Assembly (NCBI RefSeq): GCF_026745355.1
Contig: NC_079204.1
Coordinates: 56,362,342-56,426,341 of the forward strand
DNA: 64,000 nucleotides
Source: Beta vulgaris subsp. vulgaris
Taxonomy: Eukaryota > Streptophyta > Magnoliopsida > Caryophyllales > Amaranthaceae
Direction of reading: 5' to 3'
The translations under genes were made by a program, and so were the position numbers. The notes below the pieces were generated by a model that did not search any database, was not told the origin of the DNA, and saw only the letters and a list, made by a program, of their open reading frames with translations. Every line of letters starts with the position of its first letter. The stretch's first letter is position 1. Positions 34,357-47,210 of this stretch are shown piece by piece.

Positions 34357-34991
34357 TTTAAGCGATCGATCTTTTTTTTTTTAAAGAAAGAAAAGGGATT
34401 TCATTAATATTTCACCAAATGGTACTTACAAGTCATTTCTGAAAAACATAAAATTCTAATAGAAATACATATCACCCTAAAAATGTAAACATCGCAGATT
34501 TGACTTAATTTTGCCTTAATAAAAATCTTCATCTGAAGCAATGCAATCTGTGAGTTCGCTCTGGTTCGGCATACGATCTGCAGATGCGGAAATTTTGGGA
34601 TGAACGTACTCCAATAGTCTTCCATAATTATACAGAAGTTGTGAAACCCTAATTCTTCAGGTTGAATCTCGAACTTCAACCAATGAGAATAATTTCTCAT
34701 ACCTAAAAACAAAAGAACCATACTCACAACTCCCATAGGGGAGAAGGAGATTTCCAAAACAGAAACTAAAAACCCCATAAAAGGGTTTGAGAAAATCTCA
34801 TAAAGAGATACTAATTTATTGAACAAAACAAGAAAATGAACTAAAAACTGAAAATAAAAGGGAAAAAGGGGCTTACCATGGATGAAAACATCCATGGCAA
34901 CCCCCTAATTGATGAAGAAGGGGTAAGGGAGGCTAGGGTTTTAGAGAGAGAAAAGGAGAGGGGAGGCTAGGGTTTTTAAGCGATCGATCTT
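34357..34991 (-). mobile_element. retroposed insert with 17-bp target duplication
   Basis: The perfect 17-mer TTTAAGCGATCGATCTT flanks the insert (34357-34373 and 34975-34991). Read on the minus strand, the 601-bp insert begins with two CCCTAGCCTCCC-type blocks typical of LINE or mRNA leaders, has an ATG-initiated frame (MDVFIHGKPLFPFYFQF.., 163 residues, 34895-34404) and ends AATGAAATCCCTTTTC plus poly-A. Too short for a full LINE; either an internally deleted LINE-like element or a processed mRNA copy. Confidence 0.8.
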
Positions 34992-35014
34992 AAACCAAGA
35001 TAATGAAACATATA

Positions 35015-35271
35015 CTCCATCCGTTCTCTTTTAAATGAAACATTTGTTTTTTTCATGTAACCTAACGTGTTTTTTAGTCATTATTATTTATAGTTGTGTA
35101 TACGTAAAAAAATATACAAAACTGATAATTTGATAGTATGAATCGAGATGGATCTAACAAGATCCATTTGAGTATATTTTTCTTTATATAATATCGATAA
35201 ATTGGAGTCAAAATTAATCATTGAATAGTCTCATTTCATCCAATGTTTCATTTAAAACATAACAGAGGAAG
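35015..35271. mobile_element. Stowaway-like MITE
   Basis: CTCCATCCGTTCTCTTTTAA at the left end and CATAACAGAGGAAG at the right, flanked by TA. TTTTAAATGAAACATTTG and CAATGTTTCATTTAAAA near the ends are inverted. Confidence 0.8.
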
Positions 35272-35274
35272 TAT

Positions 35275-37740
35275 TAGAGGTTAATTTAAAAAAAATTAGA
35301 TGTTTAATGAAAATATAGTATGTGTAGTCTAGAAAAATCAAGTGATGATGTATTTAGAAATATCTTATGAAAATCATATATATTGACAAGTGTAGAGAAG
35401 TCTAGAATCTAAGATACATAAAATATAAATATGTTGTATGTGTATGCGTTAAAATTAAAGGTGAGTTAATCCAAAAAGCTTTCACAAATATAGTTGTACA
35501 ATTCTTATAAATGTAATCAATAAAAATGTGATTTTGTTATATTAGGAAGGGTTCATCAAAACTTTCGCGTGCGTCCCTCAAATTTTATCAGGGTTGAGGT
35601 GTCAAAGCCATTAAAACTTGAAACTTTAACCTCTTGCTCAATAAAAACACTCAATTTATATGTCTCAACACCTTTTATGTTTTATCAACTGATACATCAA
35701 CCGTGTGAGTAATTAACCCATTAAAAATAGAGAATTTAAAAAAATTGATGAGTTGGATCGAATTTAACTGGATATTCATGTCAATTTCAAGTTGGTAGAA
35801 TACCCACTAGGTCAATAAAGATTTTTCTGGTTAGAATTTAGAATTCGATGACGAATTTCATTTTTTGGAAGCTTTGCTTTCATATGAATAACTAGTTTAT
35901 AAGCCGGGATACTCCCATATAGTGACATTTTTCACTTATTAATATTTTACTTTAAAATAACAACATTAAATAAGACTTGATTTAGTGTTTAGTACTTTAA
36001 TATTGAGTTTGAAATTACGGGATCAAATCTTATACGAAATAATTTTTATTTTTTTTATTAGTATATATTCACATGTGTTATTTCAATTAATATTATATAT
36101 TCATGTTTACTATTAATCAGTTTTAATAAGCTATTGATAAGTGATCGTTGTTTTAGAATGAGCTTTTTTTAAGCTTTTGTTGGGTCCTCTAAAACATAGG
36201 CCTTTGGGTTATTTTTGGACCATAGAAGAACCATAAATACTTTTCTCATTTTATGCTTCCTATAATCCTATGTTAATTATGTGGTAATACTCTTTTTTAT
36301 TTCTTAAGGCTATTTTTGCTAATAAGATAGTTTTCTTTGACCCGGCCTCTAAACTAGTATTCCCAGCACGGTAGTAACTTATTGAGGGTTGATTTTCAGG
36401 TCAGTTATCTTTTCTGAAAAAATAGTCTTCTCTCTTCGGGCTAAAAGATGAGATTGACCTTGATTTTCTTGTTTAAAATGTTTAATTTTAAAAATATTTT
36501 TGATAAAAAGGCCAGAATGAATGAATGATGTAGCTTAATTCGACTCCTTAAAATGGCTTTTGGGAGCAATATTGGTTTACGATTTTCATGGAAAGTACTA
36601 AAAAAAGTTTCTCCATTTGCATTTGGTTTCCAACTCCGTTATATCATTCAAGGACTAAAGTAGCTCACACCATTTTATTTTTAGGCTATATTCTCCTCAA
36701 ATTATTAATATAAGTCTCAGTTTACATAAGTTTAGTTCCACAAATATAAGTTGATTTCGGCAAAAATAAGTTAAAGACAACAAAGCCGTAAAAGAAACCA
36801 CTATTTTAGTTGACAATGCAAATACAATAATAAGCCTAACCTCTTTGTGAACCGTTTGAGCTCGTCTGTGTCAAAGTTCGCTTTGAGACCTTAACGAGCC
36901 TAGTTATGACATGCTTGGCTCAAAAAACTCGTGAACTTGGCTCGATTACGTTTTTATACATAGAAATAATGTATTATGTATGTATACATAAATAAGTTTA
37001 TTCTATATATAATAAGTTAATAATTTTATTGTTTAAGAATAAACTCAAAATACAAAGAGGGAGAGGTGGTACCGTAGTGGAGTACCACCCCGAATTATAG
37101 GGCATTGCACCGGGTCCAAATCCTCATCCCAACAATATGTTGGTGCATTTAATTTTGGCTGTTTAGCCTTGTACTCAGCCTCTCAGCTGGTGCCCTACAG
37201 ACTAATAGCCCAACAATGGTTGGTCTTCGAACCAATTATCTTTCCTAATAAAATAAAAAAACTCAAAATACAAAAATATTCAAAAAAAAAAATATATATA
37301 AAGAAGACGAGTAAACTAAAGATATTAATATGTCAAGCTTGTTCGATCACAACTCGATAACGGTTCAACCACAACTCTATAACGGTTTGTCGAATTTCGA
37401 ACTCGGCTTGAATTCATATAAACCTAAAATGAACACGAATCGAGCTAACCAGAATTTGAACTCGGCTCGACCAATAAGCACCCCTTATTACAACGTGAAC
37501 CACCCCATTCCCCTTCCCCTTCTCCAAAAAGAAAATCAATGAACCAACATGGATGATTATTTGATAACAAATTTTAACACCAATACAACAAGAACATTGG
37601 CCCAAGTTTACATTCCTTCAAACACCCAACTTCACATCCACCACACAAAAAAAACCCTAACAACGACCATGTAAATGGGCCAAAGTTCAAAGTCAAACCC
37701 ACAACCTTATTCCCCGCCAAACAAATTCCCGCCATTTTAT
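35275..37740. other. spacer with SINE and worn repeats
   Basis: No gene recognised. About 36840-37035 and 37320-37495 hold GAGCTCG/ACTCGGCTTG-type words and an AAGCACCCCTTA end. They look like one worn hAT-type repeat interrupted by the SINE at 37057-37258. Confidence 0.4.
37057..37258 (+). mobile_element. SINE of a second family
   Basis: Flanked by a perfect 16-bp duplication, AAACTCAAAATACAAA (37041-37056 and 37259-37274). The head GAGGTGGTACCGTAGTGGAG and GGGTCCAAATCC resemble pol III A and B boxes; the end is AATAAAATAAAA. Not similar to the SINEs at 25470 or 52422. Confidence 0.85.
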
Positions 37741-37747
37741 TCCCACG

Positions 37748-37760
37748 CATTATAAATTAA
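37748..37760 (+). promoter_or_regulatory. TATA box of the five-exon gene
   Basis: CATTATAAATTAATC, about 100 bp upstream of the ATG at 37852. Confidence 0.55.
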
Positions 37761-37851
37761 TCTCCATTAACACCATTTTTTGCCGCCATTAATTTCTCTC
37801 TCATCAGTCATCACACTTTCTCTCTCTAGAAAACTGCACCTTGAGGAAGCC

Positions 37852-40800
37852 ATGGAAGTACAACTTACAAAATCCAGAAAACGAAAGCAACCTACTACAA
37901 CTACATCATCATCAACTTCAACAAATTCAACCCCATTTTCTGGGATTTTAACTCGTCATAAATCCCAGAAGTTTTTCTTCCACCATAATAGATCTGGAAA
38001 ATCTCGCAAAAGTCGCTCGTTTCCGTCGTCGCTTACAAACCCTAGTTTACCCACATTTCAAAGATTGTCTGATTGTAATAATCATCGTAATGGTGATTCT
38101 GTTGTTATTGATGAAGATGATGAGATTTACAATGTTTCAATTAAGGATCTTCGAGCTCGCCGCGTTTTCTCAATGCCTTCTGAATTGGATGATAAAGTTG
38201 GTAAGAATGTAAACCCTAATTTTGATTCTGAGTTGATTGTTAGCGAATTGGATGAGGTTGATTGTAAATCTGATGGAAATGGCGTAATTGGTGAAAACCC
38301 TAGTTTGTTGGGGATTGAAGTTAAGGGGGAGGGTTTTAATGGTGGAAACCCTAATTTATCAGTGTTGGAGGAATGCGTTGATTCTAGGGTTGATTTGAAT
38401 GGTGTGTGTTTGAATGGTGGAAACCCTAATTTGTCAATGTTGGATAAATGTGTTGATTCTAGGGTTGATTTGATAGGTGAAAACCCTAATTTGTCATTGT
38501 TGGATAATTGTATTGATTCTAGAGTTGATATAAAGGATGTGTGTTTGAATGCTGGAAACCCTAATTTGTCAGTGATGGAGAAATATGTTGATTCTAGGGT
38601 TGATTTGAAGGGTGTGTGTTTGAATGGTGAAAACCCGGATTTGTTAATTGAAGGTTTTGATGCTAAGGATGATTGCGGAGGCCAGGTTACTAATGATATG
38701 AGCCCTAATTTGAGTAGTAAAGATGTGAAGGGTGGTAATGGTGAAGATTGTGAGGAAAATGTGCAGACAACACCTCCAAAGGCAGTAGTTTTGGTAAGGC
38801 AGAGTGATGAGCAGAGTGTCCTTCACAATACAAATGCTGATTCGTGGTCGCCGCCGAAGAAAATTAGTCCTAGTAAAGGTGGAAGTGCTGAGGGAAAGAA
38901 GAATTTTTCTAATTCTAAGAGAAATTTGGTAATACTATTCTATTCTCTATAAAGCCTTTAGATATTGATGATATTTTTTTGTTTGATATTGTGATGAAGT
39001 TTAGTTTCTTAGTTGAGAACAATTATATTTAATTGGTTATCTTTGTATCCATACTAAATTACTAAATGCATTAGGGTTTAAATCCGTGCTCGAGGTTGAA
39101 GGTATTCAAGGCCCCGAATTCGTTCAGCTATAGGAGAATGCTCCCTTTCCTGATGGACTTAGCAAAGGATACACCAAGTAATCCCTAGATTTTATTTTCT
39201 TGTTTTCTGCTTATTTATGGATAGTGTGTGTTATTCTTGGTTTATTTCAAACTATGAGTCATTTTAATTCTTGAATAGCTTTCTAAACTAATGTCATATT
39301 ATAGGTGCACCAAAAATCAATTCAATCATTAAAATTGAGACTGATGTTGAAGAAAAGCCTCTAGTTTTTTCCTCTAAGGAAACTGTCATTGACATCCCTA
39401 AGTTGGATGAAAATCCCCCTGCAACTGAAGTTTCTTGCAAACCACTTGGAGTGAGCACTTTTAGTGAAGAAGAGGAAAAGCTTACAGTAGACTGTGCTGC
39501 GACTAATGATTCTAGTCCTGAGCAAGCTGCTCCATGTACCCCAATTCATTGTCATCCAGAAAAAACCCAAGAACACTCGGTCTCTGATGAAACCCAAATT
39601 GGAACCCTTGTATCAGATGATGTTATTACTAAGAATGGAGGAGCATCACCTGATACTCAGGCTTCATTAGATAATACAGGGAAGTCGGGAGATATTAGCC
39701 CAATTGTTGAATCTGATCTTGCAGCCATTTTGCACAGCCCCAAGAAAAGTCCTGAACCTTCAAGGGAAGATGCCAATTTATGTACTCCATCTCAATTGCC
39801 TGTATTTGTTGAAAGAGAATGCAGCCCAGAAAAAAAAGAACTCAAATGTGAACCTGGTTTTGCTTTAGGCAAAGGCATCCTAATGAAAAATCCTCGTGGA
39901 TGTCGGGGGATTTGCAACTGCTTGAGCTGCGCTTCATTTCGGCTCAATGCAGAAAAGGCATTTGAGTTTTCTAGGAATCAGTTGTTGGATGCTGAAGAAC
40001 TTGCCATGGACTTGATGAAGGAGCTGTCAAGCCTGCGCTGTACGTTGGAAAAATCTGTTAGTGAAGCGAATGATAAAGCTATTGTCCCTGTTGATCAGGT
40101 AACAAATGTTGCCTTGGTTTCTGATTTGTTACCACCTTGCTATATATCTTTGAGATATCTTAATATGTTCTTTTTAGATGAATATATGATGAGGAATTTT
40201 TCTGCTGCTTATGTATGTCAGTATATATACAACCGTGGTTGCATTTATAGCCATGGGTTCATGACCTATATTTGTTACATTGTGTGGTGTACTATGGGCT
40301 ATTGAAAGAGGCTTAGAAGCATGTTATTAGCGACAATCCATTGTCATAGATTTCAATTAACTATGATTCATTCATAATATTTTTTAGCATCTGATAATTT
40401 TGGCTCATCATTAGTCTACATGGATAGGAGGTTTGGCCAATACTTACTTATTTTGACTTCACTATAAGCAATTTGAGGGTAATCTCTGAAAGTATGGCAA
40501 ATTTACCAGTAGACATTCCTAACTAAAAAGTATACTAGAAGATGACATTAATTTTCTTGTGCTCATTAATTAGATCAGGAATCGTGATTGTCGTTGCTCT
40601 GATCTTAACCAAACAGAATTTTATCCTCTATTCTGTTGCGTTCTCATTAGAATCTACCAATGCAGTACCATTTTCAATTAGTAAGGCAGAAGTTCAGTTC
40701 TTATAGCCCTCACAAGGTATGGCAATGTCCTTCAACAATTTTGATGAGCCAAAGTGTATCTGCAGGTGCAGGAAGTTTGCAGAAGAGCTTCAGATGCAGA

Positions 40801-41034
40801 GGAAATTGCAAGAAATCGCTTGAGTCAAATGCAGGAAGATCTCCAAGTTCATTGTAGAATAAAGGTTAAATTTCAGTCACATAGTCCTTGATTCCTTTAA
40901 CATTTTTATTGCTTATATCTTAATTATCTGACAATTACATTTCCCAACAGCTTTTGCAGCGACCCCGAGTGACTTTCTCAAGTCCTGTCCAAAAGAAGAT
41001 CATGGGAGGAACTAGCCGGTCAAGAAAACGTTAG
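37852..41034 (+). CDS. conserved plant protein of unknown function, Cys-motif and coiled-coil type (five exons)
   Basis: Exons 37852-38928, 39075-39177, 39305-40098, 40766-40864, 40951-41034; all junctions are GT..AG and in frame, giving 718 residues. The ATG at 37852 (MEVQLTKSRKRKQP) is chosen over 37780 because it starts the basic, nuclear-signal-like region. Exon 1 encodes four to five imperfect tandem repeats of about 25 residues around NPNLSVLEECVDSRVDL. Exon 3 carries NPRGCRGICNCLSCASF followed by RLNAEKAFEFSRNQ and DAEELAMDLMKEL: a C-x3-C-x-C-x2-C motif next to a predicted helix, which I believe occurs in uncharacterised plant proteins. Exon 4 continues the helix (VCRRASDAEEIARNRLSQMQ). 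Exon 5 ends in a basic SRSRKR tail. A nuclear role is likely but unproven. Confidence 0.85.
38344..38645 (+). repeat. in-frame tandem repeat in exon 1 of the unknown gene
   Basis: Units beginning GGAAACCCTAATTTGTCA recur with spacing of about 60 to 84 bp, one unit being shortened. They encode NPNLS-x5-C/Y-VDSRVDL-x-GVCLNGG. Copies differ by several substitutions, so the array is not very recent. Confidence 0.85.
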
Positions 41035-41761
41035 TGTCTTGTCTAGGATGCAACGTCGATGTTAATTTAGATAATTTTACAGGTAGTTTGATTGTCTGCA
41101 AGAACTTCTGTGTTCCCTTGAGTAGAGAATGTTCTTGACTCCAAAAGTGAGAATCATACTAAAGCTATATGTATCGACTCACTTTTAGAAAATTTATTTA
41201 TTGTGAAGACATGATGATATATTATAACTAAAAGCTGGACATATTTGTTGGTTACTCGACGATTTCCTCTCAAAGTTTATTTACTCTGTTGTCACTTGTC
41301 TTGCTATCCAATCTTTTATATTTGTTCTTGGAGAGAAACAATATTATGAATTCTGCTAACCAATCTTACCAGTTATAAATTCTGCACTGAAGCACTAATC
41401 TTGATATAATGCACATCTTTCCACATTGCATCATTTGGTTGTGCTGTGCTGATATAACATAACCTTCTATTTTCTAATGAAGAATACAGTAGCTACTTGA
41501 CCCCTCGAGGTAAGGTTGTCATGAATCAAATGACATTGCACACTTGAATATTCGAAAGAGATTGAGAGTTCTATTGATCATAACAGGAGTTTTATTTTCA
41601 ACAGTCAAAAGAATACAAATGAAATGAATTTGTTTCTTAACAATCAAATACATATAGTCATGTACAAAGAATAACATCCATCACTTAAACTCCTTGTTAA
41701 AGTATTATGCAATGATATATACTCCTAACAAGGAGATTTAGACAGTCCAACAATGATTTTC

Positions 41762-43202
41762 CTAAACCCTGTTGTACCTGCACTCTGGAGGATAACCTTG
41801 AGGAAACCGGTTCAAGTCATTGCAATAATCATAAATCTTAAAATACTTATGAGCCCATCTCAGTCTCTTCCTACCATTTGCATCAAGATCATGGCTCCTC
41901 CACGCAGCGCGTGTATTTCTTCCATTAGCCTTTCCTTCTGAGCTGGTGGAAGTTTCAGGCTCAGCAGCACAGGAAGATGAGCTGCTACCCGCAACACAGG
42001 CATCGATATGGAAGTTCCGATAGTAGGCAGTGAAGGGAGCCTTGGACCAATCTGTCTTCACCAAACCACCTTGTGTAGCCCAATCATCAGCATTCCAAAG
42101 GCTAGAGTGTAACCTCATCGGCTGGTTTTTTGGGAATGCAACTCCATGTTTCTCATGGTTTCGGAATATCCTTAGTGGTATTTCATCCACCAAAAACCTG
42201 CAAATAGTTCATAGTTTCTAAGAAGTTCATACATATGCTTTGTAAAAATGGTTTAATGCACCCAAAAGAAATTGGTATTTTGCCACTTACATGATGAGTT
42301 TTCTGCTCCAAAGAATAGAATAAGTGTGGAAGTTTCTGGTAGGATCAAACCAAAGGTGGAATTGTTGCTCTCTATTGCCTTTCCCTTGGCTGAATACATT
42401 GGTATGGACTGTGTAAGGGTGGCCACTCACATTTCCCAAGAACTCGAAATCAATCTCATCATGTCTACCAGTACTTTGATCAGCAGACAACTGCAAAATG
42501 ATAACAAAATTAGCAAAATATTGAGTAATTACATACTAATACTCTTAGTATGCATGTCAGAATCTAATGTGAATGAAGAGGGTGATACTGTAAGTAATTT
42601 GTATGTAACCTTACCATATAAAAATATACTTGCAAGTTGCAATGGTAAAAATAGAAGTCCTATTTCATCCTTACATATACACTTCGACACCTTCATTTAC
42701 CTCAAAAAGGGATATCGTGTCGTGTTCGATACAATACTTTACTTGGATACTTTATTTTAAACTAAAAACTTGATTTTTTTTTCTACAAAATAGCCGAGTC
42801 GAACACTTGGAACCTGTAACTGAGTAGACACTCAATCCGTGTCTGAGTAACATAGCCAAAAGCTGGTAAAATTGCTACTATGTATGGACTTAGAATAACT
42901 AGAAAATGAAACCAACTTACATAAAATGTAGTGACAGTGCCAGCAGAGTTACCAGGAACAAGTTTCATCTGCATATCAAGACGTCCATACAAGTATTCTT
43001 TCTTGGATCGAAACCCGGATCCGGAATATTTGTCTAGGGTGAGAGATAGGAGCTTACCACTTTGACCAAATACCCGAATGCGTTTATCACCAAATGTGGG
43101 TTCAAACTCATCATTGAAGTTGCCTGCACCATACACAGACACAGTAGTGCTTACCATTATAGAAACTACAATAACAATCTGCCAATGTGATAAAATTCCC
43201 AT
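41762..43202 (-). CDS. xyloglucan endotransglucosylase/hydrolase, tandem copy 1
   Basis: Secreted GH16 enzyme that cuts and rejoins xyloglucan in the wall. Exons 43202-42921, 42490-42291, 42197-41762; joined protein 305 residues. Signal peptide up to VSVYGAGNF. Exon 2 carries the catalytic motif [10 protein letters not shown] (first Glu nucleophile, second Glu acid/base) followed by an N-glycosylation site NVSG. Exon 3 has [27 protein letters not shown] and the C-terminal XTH cysteines ([18 protein letters not shown]). First of four same-strand copies with identical exon phases and a constant 200-nt exon 2. Converges with the plus-strand unknown gene ending at 41034. Confidence 0.94.
42498..42915. 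other. intron 1 of XTH copy 1
   Basis: No mobile element recognised. The plus-strand frame here (part of 42272-42760) crosses exon 2 antisense and is not a gene. Confidence 0.5.
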
Positions 43203-43322
43203 GTGTTTGTTATAGAGAAGAATTTTTAAGAAATATATTGAGAAGAAGAAGAAAATGTGGATAATATGTGAAGATTATTAAGTTTGTAGTTATGTGAGAA
43301 ATGTGGTTTAGAAAGACAGCAG

Positions 43323-43342
43323 GTACATATATATATACTATA
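43323..43342 (-). promoter_or_regulatory. TATA region of XTH copy 1
   Basis: An alternating TA run (GTATATATATATG on the minus strand) about 125 bp upstream of the start codon. Confidence 0.5.
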
Positions 43343-43344
43343 TG

Positions 43345-45600
43345 ATTGTAATTTGTAAATCACATATCATATATATGCATGGTAACAAGTGAGAACTGCA
43401 AACCTGATTGATTATACCTGTGCGAGGTGCCAGTTCAGTAGGATTATTTATCTTATCAACTTAAAAAAAATGGTTACAAGTGAGAAAGTTTCAGTATTGT
43501 TGACGCTGAATTGCTGAAGCACCAACTGTGGGCTCGAGATTATAAGCTGGCAAATATCCAACTTACGTAAAATAAACTTAAATTAGTTTAAAGATCTCAA
43601 ACTTTATATGCTGTAGGTTTAAGGCTTAAACAATGAAAAAGTGGTTTATAACTAAATTTCTTAATGTATATTTTTATCCAAATTTAGTTGTACTCAATAT
43701 ACACCTGTTGTATACAAGACATACCCTTCATATAATCATACCAAGTAGTTGGTCTAGCATAGGGGTGGTTCTTGGTCCATGCAATTACGGTCATGGAATA
43801 GAGTCCAATATAAGAGCTCCAAAATATATCTATTTTTAATTATTTAAAGATTAGGCAAAAGAAAACATTTGGATTAGTAGTAAAAGTGTAAGGGAAGGAA
43901 CAATGAGAACCTGGAATTAATCAAAGTTTTATTGTTTAAACTTTTGTAAATATGAATCTTATACTTCTATCTTTTTTGAACTATAAATGAAGGGCCTTAT
44001 TAAAGAAATTGTACAAAATCTTCATTATTTTTCCCATATTTGCTTCGCTTCTAGTTCGACTTCGAACATCGTGCATACCTTACATTTTGAAGGAGGGAGT
44101 ATATTTTGTGTTGAATTATGCCATTGTATAACTTATGTCAACTCGTAAATATGTTGGTGAGGAGTGACTAACTAATCTCAAAAAGTAAAGCCGCTTTAGT
44201 CCCATGAAGGCATCTTGACTGGCATTTAACTTGAATTTCCTAGATGCTTCTCAATTGTCAATGCCACGTTACGTTGTCATTCTATTCTAATTAACTTCCT
44301 ATTGCAACTACAATCTCCTCCAAGAAACTTCGTAACTAATTTTCTAAATTGGTAAAAGGTTTGGGAATGAACGTAAAATCATTTTACAATCAGAAATTAA
44401 AATAATTCTACATATTTCCAAGTAGCTTCAATTTTGAGCCAAAAGTAAAGATACATCACGAAATATATACTTACACAAAAATACAACTACTTTATGCTTT
44501 ATTGTTATACTTTTTAGTGGTCCCTACATGTTTCCTTGACAATTATGTAAAATTAAATGTAGCAACTAAAAAAAGACGGAGGGAGTATTAGTCAAGCATC
44601 ACTTTGATTAAAGTATTATTCTAGGACAAACAAAATATTTTGCAAGTTCGTTTAGTAAAAAATTCACTTGGAAGGATCTTAATACGATTCTACGATATGT
44701 TCCTATCATCGAAAATTCAATTAGTCATAATCATCTTTCTCCTATATATATTAGATTTTGGTTGCATGTTAATTACTTCAATCGTCTTAGAGTATTAAAC
44801 CATTATCACTGTTTGCTAATGAAAAAAGTCACTATTACTGTGTATAGTCTATCGCTCTCAGCAGTAGTTCATTGGTACCGGATAAGACTTCGAACGGCCA
44901 ATCGTAACTTTTTGTCCAAGTTGCGTCTCTTTTTGTCCAAGTTGTAACTTTCTAATATGAGTCTTTTACCATATTGTCGCATGACTATCAATATTAACGC
45001 ATTTTAAATTTGTAGGATCTTCTGATCCTATGATGCGATCTTGCCGTTTCAATCCTACCAATTATTAAGATGATCCAAAGTAGGATCATGCATGATCCTG
45101 ATAACAATGATAATCCTAATAACAATGATAATATTAATCTAAAGATATTGGTTATACATACTTGATTTCTCTCTCAAGGCAAGCACACATGCCTATAGAC
45201 TATGTTACTCTGAATCAGATAAAGTATCTATTTGGATGCGAGTGTCGGGGTGTACATAGGACATACTCGTCTATTTTGTAGAAATATGTCAATTTTTTGG
45301 TTTGAAATGAAGGATCACAAGTGTCGTGTTATGTCGGACATAACATGAGTCAATACGCGACACTTGACATAAGTTAAGGTTGTTGAAATAATACAACTTA
45401 TAGATCATTACTTGAGTCAGGAAAGTTTCATCTATGTTCATGAACAAATTTAAATGTCATTGTGCACTTTCGACTTACAAAAGAGGTTTGAGATTCTAAA
45501 TTAAGAAATATAACATGAACTTTATTCTCAACAATCAAAGAATACAAATAAATGAATTTTGTTAATAAGCAAATAATACATATGACCTTATAATACAAAG
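43345..45600. other. spacer between XTH copies 1 and 2
   Basis: No gene. Lone Stowaway-like ends (GGAGGGAGTAT) at about 44093 and 44579. About 45013-45090 has repeated AGGATC/GATCCT words, probably a worn MITE. Confidence 0.4.
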
Positions 45601-45619
45601 AATTTCCACTAACATCATC

Positions 45620-47210
45620 CTAAACTCTGTTGTGCTTGCACTCAAGAGGATAACCTTGAGGAAACCGCTTCAAGTCGTTGCAATAATCATAAACCTTAAA
45701 ATACTTATGAGCCCATCTCAATCTCTTCCTACCATTTGCATCAAGATCATGGCTTCTCCATGCAGCGCGTGCAGTACTTGCGCCGGTTGATCCTTCTGAG
45801 TTGGTGCGAGCCTCAGGTGCAGTTGCACAAGAGGGTAAGCTACTACCTGCAACACATGCATTGATGTAGAAGTTGCGGTAGTAGGCCGTGAATGGAGCCT
45901 TAGACCAATCTGTCTTCACCAAACCACCTTGGGTGGCCCAATCATTAGCATTCCAAAGGCTAGAGTATAGCCTCATTGGTTGGTTCTTTGGGAATGCAAC
46001 TCCATGTTTTTCATAGTTTCTGAATATCCTTATTGGTATCTCATCCACCAAAAACCTACAAATTGTTCAAATATTAAAATAGAAGTTAGACGATAGCTAG
46101 CATGTTACTTGGACTCGGGTACTAGTGCTGTTAGATCATATTGCTATGTGTCACAATGTTAGACTAGACTATTATTTGGAACAAGTTCCATAGTTCGACA
46201 CATATTTGAGATAAAATGAAGAGTTCAAGTAATGAAGGTAAATTCAGAGAAAATATAAATACACTCAAAACAATTTAAAGTGGTACATATTTATTGCTTA
46301 CATGATGAGTTTTGTGTTCCAAACAATGGAATAAGTGTGGAAGTTCCTGGTAGGATCAAACCAAAGGTGGAATTGCTGCTCCCTGTTGCCTTTCCCTTGG
46401 CTGAAGACATTGGTGTGGATTGTGTAAGGTTGGCCGCTCACATTCCCCAAGAACTCGAAATCGATCTCATCGTGTATACCCGTGCTTTGATCAGCTGACA
46501 ACTGCAAATAACAATGCCAATATCAGCAAATTCAGGGCCGTCTCATAAAATTAGGAGAGTAGTACTAAACTAAATTATAAAGATTAAATTTTTTTGGTGG
46601 ACTAAAAGAGATGGAAGAGTCATTAATTAATGAGGTTTTTTGTTGGAGAATAGGAGGAGAAGAAGAAAAACACCAAAAAGAAATTAATCTCTTTAAATTT
46701 GCATCCAACATTACATTCGATAAAATTGGAAAGGAATAGTCTGTCATTTAGGTTTTTTTCTTTAGGAAGATAACTAATAGAATTGGATGCTTATATTTTG
46801 TGGGCCTTGTGCAGCTGCTCACCCTGCACATAATCTTAGTTGACTCTGAGCAAATTATAATAAGATTCTGTACAATATAACCTCTATATAATTAGCAACC
46901 AAAATCGACTTACATAAAATGTAGTAACTGTTCCTGCAGAGTTACCAGGGACGAGTTTCATTTGCATATCGACCCTTCCATACAAGTATTCCTTTTTCGA
47001 GCGAAACCCGGATCCAGAATACTTGTCTAGGGTGAGAGATAGGAGTTGGTTACCTCGACCAAATACTCGAACTCTATTTCCACCAAATGTGGGTTCAAAC
47101 TCTTCATTGAAGTTGCCTGCACCATAAGCAGTAGTGCATACCATTAAAGCAACTACTATAACAATCTTAAGCACAATAAAGCTATTATGCCAATTTGATA
47201 AAATTTCCAT
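45620..47210 (-). CDS. xyloglucan endotransglucosylase/hydrolase, tandem copy 2
   Basis: Exons 47210-46914, 46501-46302, 46055-45620; 310 residues. Signal peptide ends at TTAYGAGNF. Catalytic [10 protein letters not shown] with NVSG glycosylation site. Exon 3 retains DACV-type (INACVAG), SLPSC, YDYC and PLEC cysteines, so the full disulfide set is present. It is the closest relative of copy 1, sharing [14 protein letters not shown] and nearly all of exon 3. Intron 1 contains an hAT-like MITE (46533-46848) with a perfect 8-bp target duplication. Confidence 0.94.
46533..46848. mobile_element. hAT-like MITE in intron 1 of XTH copy 2
   Basis: Starts CAGGGCCGTC and ends GACTCTG, flanked by a perfect 8-bp duplication AGCAAATT (46525-46532 and 46849-46856). 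An 8-bp duplication with CAG..CTG ends is the hAT signature. A relative with the same CAGGGCCGTCTTG start is at 48999. Confidence 0.8.

Noticed and set aside
42272..42760. 162-residue plus-strand frame over XTH copy 1
   Set aside because: Antisense to exon 2 and intron 1; the minus-strand XTH explains the region.
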